64,000 nucleotides of DNA from Turritopsis dohrnii. Taxonomy: Eukaryota; Cnidaria; Hydrozoa; Anthoathecata; Oceaniidae. The translations under genes and the position numbers were made by a program. The DNA is taken from positions 124,001-188,000 of the forward strand of contig BQMF02000416.1 in the NCBI GenBank assembly GCA_027922465.2. Reading direction: 5' to 3'. Below are positions 1-11,977 of the stretch, one piece after another (the first letter of the stretch is position 1; every line of letters begins with the position of its first letter). The notes under the pieces are model-generated. The model was not told where the DNA came from. It did not search any database and was given only the letters and a program-made list of their open reading frames with translations.

Positions 1-1886
1 GTCAGAAAAGCCGACCAAAATGTTTCAAAACAAGATTTATGTTTTTGTTACAGACCAAACGATAATGAAACACATAGACAATTAAATGTGCTAAAAGGTA
101 TTTTTCCTTATTTATTCCCAATACTTAAGTAATATAAAAAGTTCAAACTTTACTCACTGAAACATTTTATGAAGACTGTCTAGTATAGAATATTGAGAAA
201 TGCCACAACTCCGTAGCTTTAGGGTAAATCAAAGACATGGGTGATCTGAGGTGAACTTGGCATCAAGAGAGGATTTGACAAAAGTTGCTAGTAACATTCT
301 CATGGCCCCCTAATCCTTCAATGTTAGTTAAAAATTCAACTAAGATTCAAGTGTTTCTATGTTCAATCAATGTTACTTTAAATTACCTATCAGAGCCGAA
401 AGAGGTCAAGTAAAAACCCCGAAGTACTGCAAGGCAGGAAGATGGATTGAAAAACGTATCAAGTGAGTATGGAATATTCAAATTTGTACCTATTTACCAT
501 GTTTCTGTGGCTGATATTTTTGTAATTTTTTTTCTAGGAAAGGAATTTATGGAAATATAGTATGTAGTATTTTCCCAACTTTTTGTGTGAAAAATAACTC
601 CCTTGTTTACATAGGGACACTCCAATGGATTTTGATAACAAAAGACACAGTGTTTTCAAAATTTGCATTCACACTTTTGTTCCATTTCCTTTTAACATGA
701 TGTATACAGTGTTCTGTGCTATATTGACAATTTGCTTTATTTTTTGTATAGCTAAGTTATTCATCTTATAATGTTTCTTGTGATATATGGTTTTTCAGAG
801 CAAGTAGAATAAGCTGAAACATAAAATATTTCATCGCTATGTGTCTGCAAGGAACGATATGGAAAAAATAACATTGAAAAAAAACTTTAAAAATTGTTTG
901 GAAAAATAGTTATTGAATTTTGATATCAATATTGCAGCATTTTTACGAAAATGATGTTTTCTTTTATTATTTCTGAAACTTGTTAAAGACTTTAGTATGT
1001 TATCAAAGTTCACCGGACTGTCACAATAACATTCTTTGTAAATGTATCACCTATTATATTTTCCTATGCTACCCTCTTGGTGGATCTCCTATGAAGTCTG
1101 TCTTACAAATCTGTGACAATGTTGGTTATTTATAGAAAGATTCCGAACAAAGCTTAAATCTGATGAGATACATTAGCTTTCCTTTGTTTTGCAAAACTAT
1201 CTTTTCCATTGAATAAAATAAGAATTTCATGATTTATTTCCCAAATAAAACTGATGTTTACACAACAAGATTGGTTTCATTTATTGAGTGTCAAACTGAG
1301 TTTCTGTACCTAAAAAAAAAATTTCAGAATTTTTAACAGTACAAAGGACTTTTTCCTGTTACTTTAAAAAATGTTTCAATATTCTGTTTTTTTTAATCTT
1401 TTTAGATTATGCAACGGACTAAGCCAAATTCCTATTATTTATGATCAATGACATAAATTTATCTCTTTAAAGTAGCTCTCTTTGGGGTTAATGTTAAACA
1501 AAATTTGTATAATATCATAGTAGTAGATTTACAAGATTCCGACGATGAAGATGATGGGTTACCCATTAGGTATGAAATACTTCAAATTCCAGTAAATATT
1601 TAGATTTCTACATAGGCAAGAAATACATTAAAACTGTATTCGGCTGTTTTTGTTATTTTCCAAACTTAGCACTTATATGAAACCACTATATTTAATACAT
1701 ATCAGCAACAAAACCACATAATTTGCGTTACTGAATAGGAAAAAAGTAATTTAAAAGATAATCTTTTTTATTTATAATTAGAGGAATCTGTTAAGTATGT
1801 TTTGGTGTTTCACTTTAATTTGGTTGAGTAGAAAAAAGTTTTGGACACAAATTTGAAGCGGTCCTTGTAAAAAGCTTTAAAAAAAG
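1..1886 (+). repeat. Array unit 1 (uninterrupted)
   Basis: Full-length unit without insertions; it serves as the reference for the unit sequence. A possible two-exon reading frame lies at 359-700. An acidic motif (VDLQDSDDEDDGLPIRYE) is encoded at about 1525-1578, after which the frame is broken compared with unit 4. Unit 1 shares several diagnostic bases with the start of unit 5 rather than with unit 2. Confidence 0.9.
359..700 (+). CDS. Possible two-exon small ORF within the repeat unit
   Basis: ATG at 359, exon 1 to 462, a GTGAGT donor, a 75-nt intron (463-537) with a T-rich stretch and CTAG acceptor, then exon 2 to TGA at 698-700; 88 codons. The first part reads MFNQCYFKLPIRAERGQVKT and continues Lys/Arg-rich. 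I recognise no family. The frame is also open in units 3 and 5 (in unit 5 until the LINE) and in unit 2 until the LINE. A 1-nt deletion breaks it in unit 4. Many exon-2 differences between units change the amino acid, which argues against strong constraint. The splice signals are good matches but the ORF may be chance, or a remnant of a gene captured by the repeat. Confidence 0.25.
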
Positions 1887-2745
1887 GTCAGAAAAGCCGA
1901 CCAAAATGTTTCAAAACAAGATTTATGTGTTTGTTACAGACCAAAAGATAATGAAACACATAGACAATTAAATGTGCTAAAAGGTATTTTCCTTATTTAT
2001 TCCCAATAATTAAGTAAAGTAAAAAGTTCAAACTTTATTCACTGAAACATTTTATGAAGACTGTCTTGTATAGAATATTTAGAAATGCCACAACTCCGTA
2101 GCTCTATGGTAAATCAAATACATGGGTGATCTGAGGTGAACTTGGCATCAAGAGAGGATTTGACAAAAGTTGCTAGTAACATTCTCATGGCCCCCTAATC
2201 CTTCAATGTTAGTTAAAAATTCAACTAAGATTCAAGTGTTTCTATGTTCAATCAATGTTACTTTAAATTACCTATCAGAGCCGAAAGAGGTCAAGTAAAA
2301 ACCCCAAAGTACTGCAAGGCAGGAAGATGGATTGAAAAACGTATCAAGTGAGTATGGAATATTCAAATTTGTACCTATTTACCATGTTTCTGTGGCTGAT
2401 ATTTTTGTAATTTTTTTTCTAGGAAAGGAATTTATGGAAATATAGTATGTAGTATTTTAATAATAATAATAATAATAATGGTTTATTTCGGGCATATCCA
2501 TATATTACAATGGCTCTTCATCCCATAATAATTTGAAAATTCTAAAATGCACAGTCACTGTATACAAAATATTAATTAACGATAGTTAAAAATATAACAT
2601 AAAGTTTCAATTAGTAAAAAAGTATATCCACCAAAGTAACCACATCAGAAAGATAAAATGGGTGAGCAATGGAACCACAAAGAAATAAAAGAAGTATACG
2701 TCTCAAAACAGATAGGTGGTGCCTAAACAAGTAAATAAATTCCTA

Positions 2746-3906
2746 TTAATGCATGCTCAAATACTTAGCAAAAGAGAGATCTAGATAAAAAGATTTTAAC
2801 TCGTGTGAAAATTTTTGATGGTCTTCAACTGCTCTCAAGCTCGATGGAAGTTCATTGAATAGACGACTGCATATGCCTTCAAATGTTTTTGTGGATTTGG
2901 TTACTATTAGTTTTTTTCCGTCGTCAGACGCAGTACGTCTTGGACATTTGCTTTCTCTTACATGTACGGCCAGGTAGTCTGGAAAATTTGGTGTGTATAG
3001 CGATTTATGGGCCAGTTTTAACATGTTATATTTCATTCTATATTCCATTGGCAACCATTTCAACTGGATTACGTCGAGAGTGTTTGCGTATTTCCCATTG
3101 GAGAAACCAGCAGCTGACTTTAAAAGTTTATCAAGGCGGTTCTGATTATGCTGCGTCGTGTTACAGAATAGTGTATTGCAATAATCGAGTTTCGATAATA
3201 CCAAAGATTGAACCAGGTGTTTGCGGATATTCATTGGCGCAAAGTTTTTTAATCTGCGTAGTACACTAAGTTTCTTGTAACAGGAAAGCAGTAACTCATT
3301 CAGATGGGTTTCAAATGACAGGTGTTGGTCTATAAGCACTCCAAGGACTTTCCAAACTTTTACTCGCTCAATAGGATTATTTTCATGATGGATATCGATG
3401 ATTTGTGTATCAAGGTTATGTAATTGAGATAGTTTAGCTGATGACAATAACATATATTTTGTTTTGTTCTGGTTAAACAAGAGGTTGTTGTCCTTCGACC
3501 ATTTGTATAGAGAGGATATTTGAAGATTCATATTTTCAACGGCAGTAGAGAGTTGTGTCACTTTAGAATGGATGTAAGTTGTTGTGTCATCTGCATATTG
3601 ACAGTGGTTCCCGATAACATTGTCTTGGAGATCAGACACGTAAAGGTTAAATATAATTGGTCCGAGAACGGAACCTTGGGGCACACCAAAGTGAATCATT
3701 TCTTTTGAAGACATTTGATCGTTGATCTGCACAAATTGGTAGCGATCTGTGAGATAGGAAACCATCCACAAAGCAGCTGACTTAGAGAATCCAATACTAT
3801 ACATCTTATTTAAAGTGTTCTTAAATTCGACTGTGTCAAAAGCCTTCGAGTAATCGGAAAACAGTGCCAATGTGATTTCTCCGCGTTCCATGGCTTTTTC
3901 CATCAT
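2746..3906 (-). CDS. LINE ORF copy 1, 3' part: RT palm/thumb and C-terminal domain
   Basis: Continuation of the LINE reverse transcriptase after the frameshift. It carries FSDYSKAFDTVE (first catalytic Asp), PQGSVLGPIIFNLYVSDL and YADDTTTY (catalytic YADD), followed by the LINE-type C-terminal region (KVWKVLGVLID, SVLRRLKN, LDYCNTLF). It contains no RNase H domain. It stops at 2746 and is followed by ~290 bp of 3' untranslated region and the (TTA)n tail. Apart from the one frameshift the domain is intact, and it matches the same region of copy 2 almost residue for residue. Confidence 0.93.
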   Translation of the reverse strand: MMEKAMERGEITLALFSDYSKAFDTVEFKNTLNKMYSIGFSKSAALWMVSYLTDRYQFVQINDQMSSKEMIHFGVPQGSVLGPIIFNLYVSDLQDNVIGNHCQYADDTTTYIHSKVTQLSTAVENMNLQISSLYKWSKDNNLLFNQNKTKYMLLSSAKLSQLHNLDTQIIDIHHENNPIERVKVWKVLGVLIDQHLSFETHLNELLLSCYKKLSVLRRLKNFAPMNIRKHLVQSLVLSKLDYCNTLFCNTTQHNQNRLDKLLKSAAGFSNGKYANTLDVIQLKWLPMEYRMKYNMLKLAHKSLYTPNFPDYLAVHVRESKCPRRTASDDGKKLIVTKSTKTFEGICSRLFNELPSSLRAVEDHQKFSHELKSFYLDLSFAKYLSMH

Positions 3907-3907
3907 C

Positions 3908-6103
3908 TCTTATTTTCATTAGGATCGTTGTTGTTGAATGGTTTTGTCTAAATCCAGACATGGTAGATTTATAGATATTATTTTTAGAAATGAAATCACA
4001 GATCTGTTTCGCAATCAATCTTTCGTATATTTTTGAAAGGACAGGAAGCACTGTGACAGGACGGAAATCATCAGCTTTTAGGGCTTTATCTGATTTCGGA
4101 ATGGGATTAACTTTTCCAATTTTCCAAGATTGATGGAATTTATTATCTGTAATGCCTGCATTAATTATGTGCGTTAGTGGAGAAGTCAGGTATTCTGCTA
4201 CTAACTTGACTAACGAGACTGGTATGTGATCGTAACCTGCAGAACAGTCAGCTCTCAACTTATTAAGTTCTTTCCAAACTTCATCATACGTGACATTTCT
4301 GAACACTAGTTCGGCACAATTAGAACGGTCATTAAAGCTTTTAACATGTGAAATTAACTCTTGAGATGATGTTGATTTTGAGTTCAGTAAACGTTCTGTT
4401 GTAGTAAGATAATGGGTGTTGAGAACATTAGGATCAATTGTTAATTTTTGCTGATTGGGTCGTAGAATTCGATGTATAACTTTCCATATTTCATTCGGCC
4501 TTTTATGACTGAAAGCTTTTTGATAAAATTGTCGTTTAGTAAATTTTATAGTTCGTTTCAGCTTATTTCTTAATTCTCTAAATATGCTCCAGTCGTTGTT
4601 ATCTTGTGTTGTATGGGCTTTAAAACGAGCTACTTTAGTCTGATATTGGAGATGTGCGATGTTGAGGTCTTTAAGCCATGGTGCCGGTGGTCGGGTAACT
4701 TTAATCTTTTTTAAAGGGGCGTGGCGGTTAATGCACGACGATATGAGTTCGTTTAAGATATCAAGTTTATCATCAGCTGAATCAACTCCGTAAATAACAC
4801 TAAATGGTATTGTTGCAAAGTCTTTTACAAATTTCTCCACTGAGAAAGACTTGTAATCTCTAATAAGCTTAAGTCTGGGTTCATATCGGCGATAACGAAC
4901 GTTGCAACAAACATATACTAGGTCATGATCACTTACATGTGGTGTAGGTATGACGTCACAAACCTTGATTTTCCTTTCGCAGTTGGATATCACGTGATCA
5001 ATGAGACTAACGCCGTTTCTGGTTGGCTGATTTACATGTTGAATTAGTCCATACGACTCTAGTATGTCAAAGTACATTTGGGATTCCGCAGATTTTCCAA
5101 GCTGATTGAAATTGAAGTCACCGGTGATGATTATTTGGCCTGACCAGGTAGACATAACACTAGCCAATAATTTGTCGAATTCATTCAGCCATGAAGCTTG
5201 CTCTTTCGAATCAAAATGTGGCTGGTAAAATACGCCAACAAGAATACCGCTGTTTTTATTTTTACCTTCTACCTCAAACCACAAGTGTTCAAGTTCTTCA
5301 GCTGTTTTCACTATATCGTTTCTCTCTTTGAATTTGATATCTTCCTTTAAGTATGCAGCTATACCTCCTCCCCTACGATTATGTCGATTTCGGTAAAGCA
5401 TGTTGTATCCTTGAATTTTCACATATTCTATCATGTTCACATTATCCTTTAGCCATGTTTCTGATAAGGTACATACATCAAATTCATAACGGTTTAACAT
5501 AGATTGGAATTCTGGAAATGATGATATTAATGATTGTGTATTTAGATGGCTTAATGATAGTAAGTGTTTATTTTGCTTTAGGGTTTGAAGGTGATTGTCA
5601 CACTCTAAAGGCTTGTCGATAACAGTAGAACTTTCTTCATGCGATGGAAATGTCTCAACTGTCGAAAATGGTAATTCACGATGTAAGCATAAATCACATG
5701 TCCAATACACAGGGATTCTTGATTGTTTAACGAGATGGATGTTATTGCAGCATTTAGCGTGACTTGACTCTAGACAGTGTCCACAAATCAAACGTTTTTG
5801 GTTGCACCGTACTGTTTTTTCACAGATTACACAATTCGGTATGTGAGAACCAGGTCCTGGATTCTGATGAACATCGCCAGATTGAAGAATGACATTAAAG
5901 CTGGCGGAACTGTTGGCATAATATACGGTTCTCCCTTTGGAACATTTATCTTTTGAATGATTAAATGCAGGACGTCTTGCCACTAAACCGATCTCCCAAT
6001 TCATATTGACATTGTGAAAGAATTGTAATGTAGATGTAATTAACATTAAAAATGTCAAACTAATAAACACAGTTTTGTAACGAGCGTGGTTTCTATTAGC
6101 CAT
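3908..6103 (-). CDS. LINE ORF copy 1, 5' part: 2A-like, PHD finger, endonuclease, start of RT
   Basis: Starts at ATG 6103. Residues 10-28 are hydrophobic (signal- or membrane-like). Residues 75-84 read SGDVHQNPGP, close to the ribosome-skipping 2A consensus D(V/I)ExNPGP but with His for Glu. Residues 91-139 form a C4HC3 PHD-type finger (C91, C94, C107, C110, H115, C118, C136, C139). Residues ~183-405 are an EEP endonuclease with HLNTQSL, SETWL, GDFNFN and SDHD motifs. The reverse transcriptase begins at ~600 (DDFRPVTVLP; GFRQNHST). The frame is lost near 3908 because copy 1 has CTTTTTCCATC where copy 2 has CTTTTATTACATC. Role: nicking of target DNA and target-primed reverse transcription. The true frame ends at the shift; about 24 residues read past it are out of frame. 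Confidence 0.92.
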
Positions 6104-6516
6104 CGTATCGGAAGATGTGAAAAATTCTGTATAAACTTCTCAAGCAAGTGAGTCTTCTTTCTTCTTCTTACGCCTTAAGATCAATCTCGACAAGGGTCCA
6201 ATTCACTCCCGCCCCAGTCTCAATTGAAATTTAGGCAATGTATCGATTTATACTGGATTACATCAGAATTAAATAGGTTTTATAAAAAAATTTGTAGATG
6301 CTTGAAAAAAAAGAAATTTTCCTAACTTTTTGTGTGAAAAATAACTCCCTTGTTTACATAGGGACACTCCAATGGATTTTGATAACAAAAGACACAGTGT
6401 TTTCAACATTTGCATTCACACTTTTGTTGCATTTCCTTTTAACATGATGTATACAGTGTTCTGTGCTATATTGACAATTTGCTTTATTTTTTGTATAGCT
6501 GAGTTATTCATCTTAT

Positions 6517-8972
6517 TATAATAATCCGCGTTGTGCATCCCACTTTTATTTTAGAGAGTGACATATTTGTTTTTTTTTCACGGTCAAATCCTTCTTATTT
6601 TTTCCCTTTTCGTCGTAAAACCACGCCAAAGCGACAGACACTTTTTTTGATTTTCCGCGATTAGTATATGCTCCTCCGTTTTGTTATTTTTGGCTTGCGC
6701 AGTGGAAATCAGCCGAAAAACGTCTTTGGAGGAGTGCGAGCAATGCAATGTTAATCGTTCGAAATTTGTCAACGATCATTTCGTGAGCAAGAAACTTCGC
6801 GAAGAAGACGTGTTTCTTTTCGTATACGAATATTTTGATTTAAATTTGATTGTTTTAGGCAGCAAATCGACGAAAGAACTGACGAAGAAACACAGGTTTG
6901 TATGCACGAAGGTATTGTTATTATCATAAAACGTTTTATTATCGGGTTGCACGTGTAAGTGAGTTAGTTGTTTGTTTACAATGAAAAATCATATTTAGAT
7001 ATACAGAAGAAGTGCATTGAAGTTTTTAAAAATTAGCTGCAGAAATATCGAACGAACAAAAGGTATTATTATAAAACTTTTATACAGAACAAGTGCAGTG
7101 AAGTTTTTAAAAATTGGCTGTGCAGAACGAAAAGACTTTTATTGTTTAATATTTAAGATTAATAAAAGAACAGGTTTTTAAATGTTTGTTTACGTTTTAG
7201 TTATCAAATAGCGCTATACAGAAGAAAGTGCAGTGGAGAAATGCAGTTTCATGTTTATTTACACAGTAAGGAATGGTTTTAATTTAGTTTTGAAAGATTA
7301 ATTGATTTAGCTTTGAGTGGATGTCTCAGTTATTCTGTCGCTTAGTATGTGTATATGCTGCTGGATGAAAAGGAAGCCGAGAGACATTTGTTTTGGTAAC
7401 GCGCGCTATTATTACATTAAAAATGGTCCTACAGCTATGAGCGTTTTTATTTCTCATGACGCTGTGGAAGTGGGGAATGTGTTATGCTGTCTGATTGTAT
7501 CTATTGTGTCTAATTTATATTGATGCTTGATGCTTTAGTCTTCCTGCCAAAAAGTGCAAAATCTACTGCAAAATACAGAAGGTTTAGCAGTTTTTCCAAA
7601 CGAAGAGAGCAGTTTTATGTATTTCACTTAAAAAAAATGGTAGCGAAAGTGTTTTATAAATACCTATGTATGTTAGTGCTGGAAAGTAAATAAAGTATTA
7701 GTAATTTGTTTACAGGTATGAATATAGAAGTAAAGGGTTTAGAAGTGTTTGAAAATGTCTACAGAAGATGATCAATGCTGTTTATTTACTAACATGTGAA
7801 TTGGCAGTGAAAGGTATCCCATTTTGTTTGAAGTTCAGCTAAAGTTAAAATAGTATAAATCTATTTAGTTATAACACAATTGGTATGCTGGATAAATAAG
7901 AATAAAGGGTTGTTTAACTGTTGTGAATTAGCCAGAGGAGATTTTAACTCAGATTAAAAATGTGGTTGTTTTCAATTTTTTATAAACTCTTTAGATATAT
8001 AAATTCTGTCATCACTTTTGTGTTTTTGATTATTATTCATAAGGTAGATGTGAATGGATTATGTATTTAAGAAGTTCATTAGTTATTACTGTGCAATGAA
8101 ATGTTTATGCATTATTTTGTGTTATGGTAATCGTTTACGTACCTGGGTATATATATAAGTTTGGCATTATGATTTTATTTGTGACTTTTTATCTTCTGGG
8201 TAAATTTTTGTTTTAAGGATAAATGCGTAGTTGAATTTCGCTTTTTGTTGTTGTTGTTTATTTCAATATTCTTATAGCATGATTAGGTTTTCGGTATTAC
8301 AGTATTACAATAACTATTACGGTGTTTTGTTGTTTTGAGTTATTGTTTTTAGGATAAATGCGTAGTTGAATTGCATTTTTTTGTTGTTGTTGTTGTTGTT
8401 GTTGTTTATTTCAATATTCTTATAGTATGATTAGGTTTTCGGTATTACAATTCAAGTATTAATTTTTTAGGTAATAATAAAAACAAGCATAAAGAAATGA
8501 AACTCATGGTTTTAATCATGACGTTGATGGTTTTGGGAAGAACAGACTATATATCATTTCAAAAAAATCATTAATGGTTGCTGTATAATGTAACTTCCGC
8601 ACGAAAGAAACACAGTTTGAAGGTATCAATTTGTTTTCAATTCACATTTTGTTATGTTATTCAATGTTTGTTTTCGTATGTCTGGGTAAACAGTTCTGTG
8701 TTATATATTGCCATTTTTTTACATTAAAGTTACTTCTCTTCTGCGTATAAATATATTATTCTGAGCCATGTTGCTATTTCTTTCTGTTTTTAATCTTCTG
8801 AATGTAATAACAAATTAATGCCTGAAAAGAAAATTTTACACGAGTTAAATTCTGTGACACAACGCATACTGAACATGGGTGGCGAGTGACGCGTCCGTAC
8901 CACAGGAATGGCAGATTTGACCTAATGTTTTCAAAGTTAAGTTCGGTAAAAAGTTTTTACCCGGGATACTAG
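6517..8972 (+). mobile_element. 2.45-kb insertion copy 1, Penelope-tail-related, non-coding
   Basis: Interrupts unit 2 between two copies of TCTTAT (6511-6516 and 8973-8978). Its first ~400 bp (6525-6925) match 41325-41655, downstream of a Penelope-like GIY-YIG fragment; shared strings include CTTTTATTTTAGAGAGTGA, TTTTTTCCCTTTTCGTCGTA and GACGAAGAAACACAGGTTTG. The remaining 2 kb is AT-rich, with an internal tandem duplication at ~8216-8452. I see no terminal inverted repeats and no convincing long ORF. The short ORFs at 6681-6929 and 7317-7523 have no recognisable domain. It may be a non-autonomous derivative that uses Penelope ends, or unrelated DNA joined to such an end. Confidence 0.6.
8216..8452 (+). 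repeat. ~130-bp tandem duplication with (TTG)n tract
   Basis: GGATAAATGCGTAGTTGAAT followed by a (TTG)n run, then TTTATTTCAATATTCTTATA and GATTAGGTTTTCGGTATTAC, occurs twice in a row. The TTG run is longer in the second copy. The same duplication is present in the second insert copy at ~20180-20415. Confidence 0.85.
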
Positions 8973-10095
8973 TCTTATAATGTTTCTTGTGATATATGGT
9001 TTTTCAGAGCAAGTAGAATAAGCTGAAACATAAAATATTTCATCGCTATGGGTCTACAAGGAACGATATGGAAAAAATAACATTGAAAAAACTTTAAAAA
9101 TTGTTTGGATAAATAGTTATTGAATTTTGATATCAATATTGCAGTATTTTTACGAAGATGATGTTTTCTTTTATTATTTCTGAAAATTGTCAAAGACTTT
9201 AGTATGTTATCAAAGTTCAGCGGACTGTCACAATAACATTTTTTGTAAATTTATCACCTATTATATTTTCCTATGCTACCCTCTTGGTGGATCTCCTATG
9301 AAGTCTGTCTTACAAATCTGTGACAATGTTGGTTATTAATAAAAAGATTCCGAACAAAGCTTAAATCTGATGAGATACATTAGCTTTCCTTTGTTTTGCA
9401 AAACTATCTTTTCCATTGAATAAAATAAGAATTTCATGATTTATTTCCCAAATAAAACTGATGTTTACACAACAAGATTGGCTTCATTTACTGAGTGTTA
9501 AACTGAGTTTCTGTACCTAAGAAAAAAATTTCAGAAGTTTTAACAGTACAAAGGACTTTTTCCTGTTACTTTAAAAAATTTTTCAATATTCTGTTTTTTT
9601 TTTATCTTTTTTGATTATGCTATGGACTAAGCCGAATTCCTATTATTTATGATCAATGACATAAATTTATCTCTTTAAAGTAGCTCTCTTTGGGGTTAAT
9701 GTTAAACAAAATTTGTATAATATCATAGTAGTAGATTTACAAGATTCCGATGATGAAGATGATGGGTTACCCATTAGGTATGAAATACTTCAAATTCCAG
9801 TAAATATTTAGATTTCTACATAGGCAAGAAATACAGTAAAACTGTATTCGGCTGTTTTTCTTATTTTCCAAACTTGGCACTTATATGAAACCAATATACT
9901 TAATGCATGTCAGCAACAAAACCACATAATTTGCGTTACTGAATAGGAAAAAAGTAATTTAAAAGATAATTTTTTTTATTTATAATTAGAGGAATCTGTT
10001 AAGTATGTTTTGTTGTTTCACTTTAATTTGGTTGAGTAGAAAAAAGTTTTGGACACAAATTTGAAGTGGTCCTTGTAAAAAGCTTTAAAAAAAAG

Positions 10096-11977
10096 GTCGG
10101 AAAAGCCGACCAAAATGTTTCAAAACAAGATTTATGTTTTTGTTACAGACCAAAAGATAATGAAACACATAGACAATTAAATGTGCTAAAAGGTATTTTC
10201 CTTATTTATTCCCAATAATTAAGTAAAGTAAAAAGTTCAAACTTTATTTACTGAAACATTTCATGAAGACTGTCTTGTATAGAATATTGAGAAATGCCAC
10301 AACTCCGTAGCTCTATGGTAAATCAAAGACATGGGTGATCTGAGGTGAACTTGGCATCAAGGGAGGATTTGACAAAAGTTGCTAGGAACATTCTTATGGG
10401 CCCCTAATCCTTCAATGTTAGTTAAAAATTCAACTAAGATTCAAGTGTTTCTATGTTCAATCAATGTTACTTTAAATTACCTATCAGAGCCGAAAGAGGT
10501 CAAGTAAAAATCCCGAAGTACTGCAAGGCAGGAAGATGGATTGAAAAACGTATCAAGTGAGTATGGAATATTCAAATTTGTACCTATTTACCATGTTTCT
10601 GTGGCTGATATTTTCGTAATTTTTTTTCTAGGAAAGGAATTTTTGGAAATGTAGTATGTAGTATTTTCCTAACTTTTTGTGTGAAAAATAACTCCCTTGT
10701 TTACATAGTGATAATCCAATGGATTTTGATAACAAAAGTCACAGTGTTTTCAACATTTGAATTCGCACTTTTGTTGCATTTCCTTTTAACATGATGTATA
10801 CAGTGTTCTGTGCTATATTGACAATTTTCTTTATTTTTTGTATAGCTAAGTTATTCATCTTATATATATGATATATGGTTTTTCAGAGCAGGTAGAATAA
10901 GCGGAAACATAAAATATTTCATCGCTATGTGTCTACAAAGAACGATATGGAAAAAATAACATTGAAAAAAAACTTTAAAAATTGTTTGGATAAATAGTTA
11001 TTGAATTTTGATATCAATATTGCAGTATTTTTACGAAAATGATGTTTTCTTTTATTATTTCTGAAAATTGTCAAAGACTTTAGTATGTTATCAAAGTTCA
11101 GCGGACTGTCACAATAACATTCTTTGTAAATTTATCACCTATTATATTTTCCTATGCTACCCTCTTGGTGGATCTCCTATGAAGTCTGTCTTACAAATCT
11201 GTGACAATGTTGGTTATTAATAAAAAGATTCCGAACAAAGCTTAAATCTGATGAGATACATTAGCTTTCCTTTGTTTTACAAAACTTCCTTTTCCATTGA
11301 ATAAAATAAGAATTTCATGATTTATTTATCAAACAAAACTGATGTTTACACAACAAGATTGGCTTCATTTATTGAGTGTCAAACTGAGTTTCTGTACCTA
11401 AGAAAAAAATTTCAGAAGTTTTAACAGTACAAAGGACTTTTTCCTGTTACTTTAAGAAAATGTTTTAATATTCTGGTTTTTTTTTATCTTTTTAGATTAT
11501 GCAACTGGACTAAGCCGAATTCCTATTATTTATGATCAATGACATAAATTTATCTCTTTAAAGTAGCTCTCTTTGGGGTTAATGTTAAACAAAATTTGTA
11601 TAATATCATAGTAGTAGATTTACAAGATTCCGACGATGAAGATGATGGGTTACCAATTAGGTATGAAATACTTCAAATTCCAATAAATATTTAGATTTCT
11701 ACATAGACAAGAAATACACTAAAACTGTATTCGGCTGTTTTTGTTATTTTCCAAACTTAGCACTTATATGAAACCAATATATTTAATACATATCAGCAAC
11801 AAAACCACATAATTTGCGTTACTGAATAGGAAAAAAGTAATTTAAAAGATAATTTTTTTTATTTATAATTAGAGGAATCTGTTAAGTATGTTTTGGTGTT
11901 TCACTTTAATTTGGTTGAGTAGAAAAAAGTTATGTACACAAATTTGAAGTGGTCCTTGTAAAAAGCTTTAAAAAAAG
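10096..11977 (+). repeat. Array unit 3 (uninterrupted)
   Basis: Full unit of 1882 bp. Diagnostic bases (GTGATAATCC, AAAAGTCACAG, TTTGAATTCGC at ~10708-10767) are shared with the right flank of the LINE in unit 5. That makes unit 3, or a sibling, the source of that part of unit 5. Confidence 0.92.

Larger units (their letters stand above)
2459..6316 (-). mobile_element. LINE retrotransposon copy 1, CR1/L2 group, nearly full length
   Basis: Inserted in unit 2 on the minus strand. The 3' end is a short (TTA)n microsatellite (seen as TAATAATAAT from 2457) after a GAAATAAACC-type tail, as in L2-like elements that lack a long poly(A). The 5' end lies just before ~6316, and the flanks share only TTTT/ATTTT, a short target duplication. 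The element encodes a single ORF: hydrophobic N-terminus, 2A-like motif, PHD-type zinc finger, apurinic-type endonuclease and reverse transcriptase. A net 2-nt change near 3900 breaks the ORF inside the reverse transcriptase. The ~200-bp 5' untranslated region is retained, so this is not a typical 5'-truncated copy. Confidence 0.93.
1887..10095 (+). repeat. Array unit 2, carrying LINE copy 1 and 2.45-kb insert copy 1
   Basis: The unit sequence runs 1887-2458, resumes at ~6317-6516 after the LINE, and resumes again at 8973 after the second insert. Removing both insertions leaves ~1.88 kb, the normal unit length. Its sequence just right of the LINE (GGGACACTCC) matches unit 1, whereas unit 5 at the same point matches unit 3. 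Confidence 0.93.

Noticed and set aside
1155..1200. CTGATGAGATACATTAG in each array unit as a hammerhead core
   Set aside because: No GAAA at the right distance and no stem II; some units read CTGATGACAT. Not a ribozyme.
2883..3708. Plus-strand ORFs of 128 and 62 codons (2883-3269, 3520-3708) and their copies at 14869 and 15506
   Set aside because: They lie antisense to the LINE reverse transcriptase, whose minus-strand frame carries all the catalytic motifs.
6681..6929. 82-codon ORF at the left of the 2.45-kb insert as a gene
   Set aside because: The second copy (18501 onwards) has several indels that break it, and the related segment at 41.4 kb does not preserve the frame.
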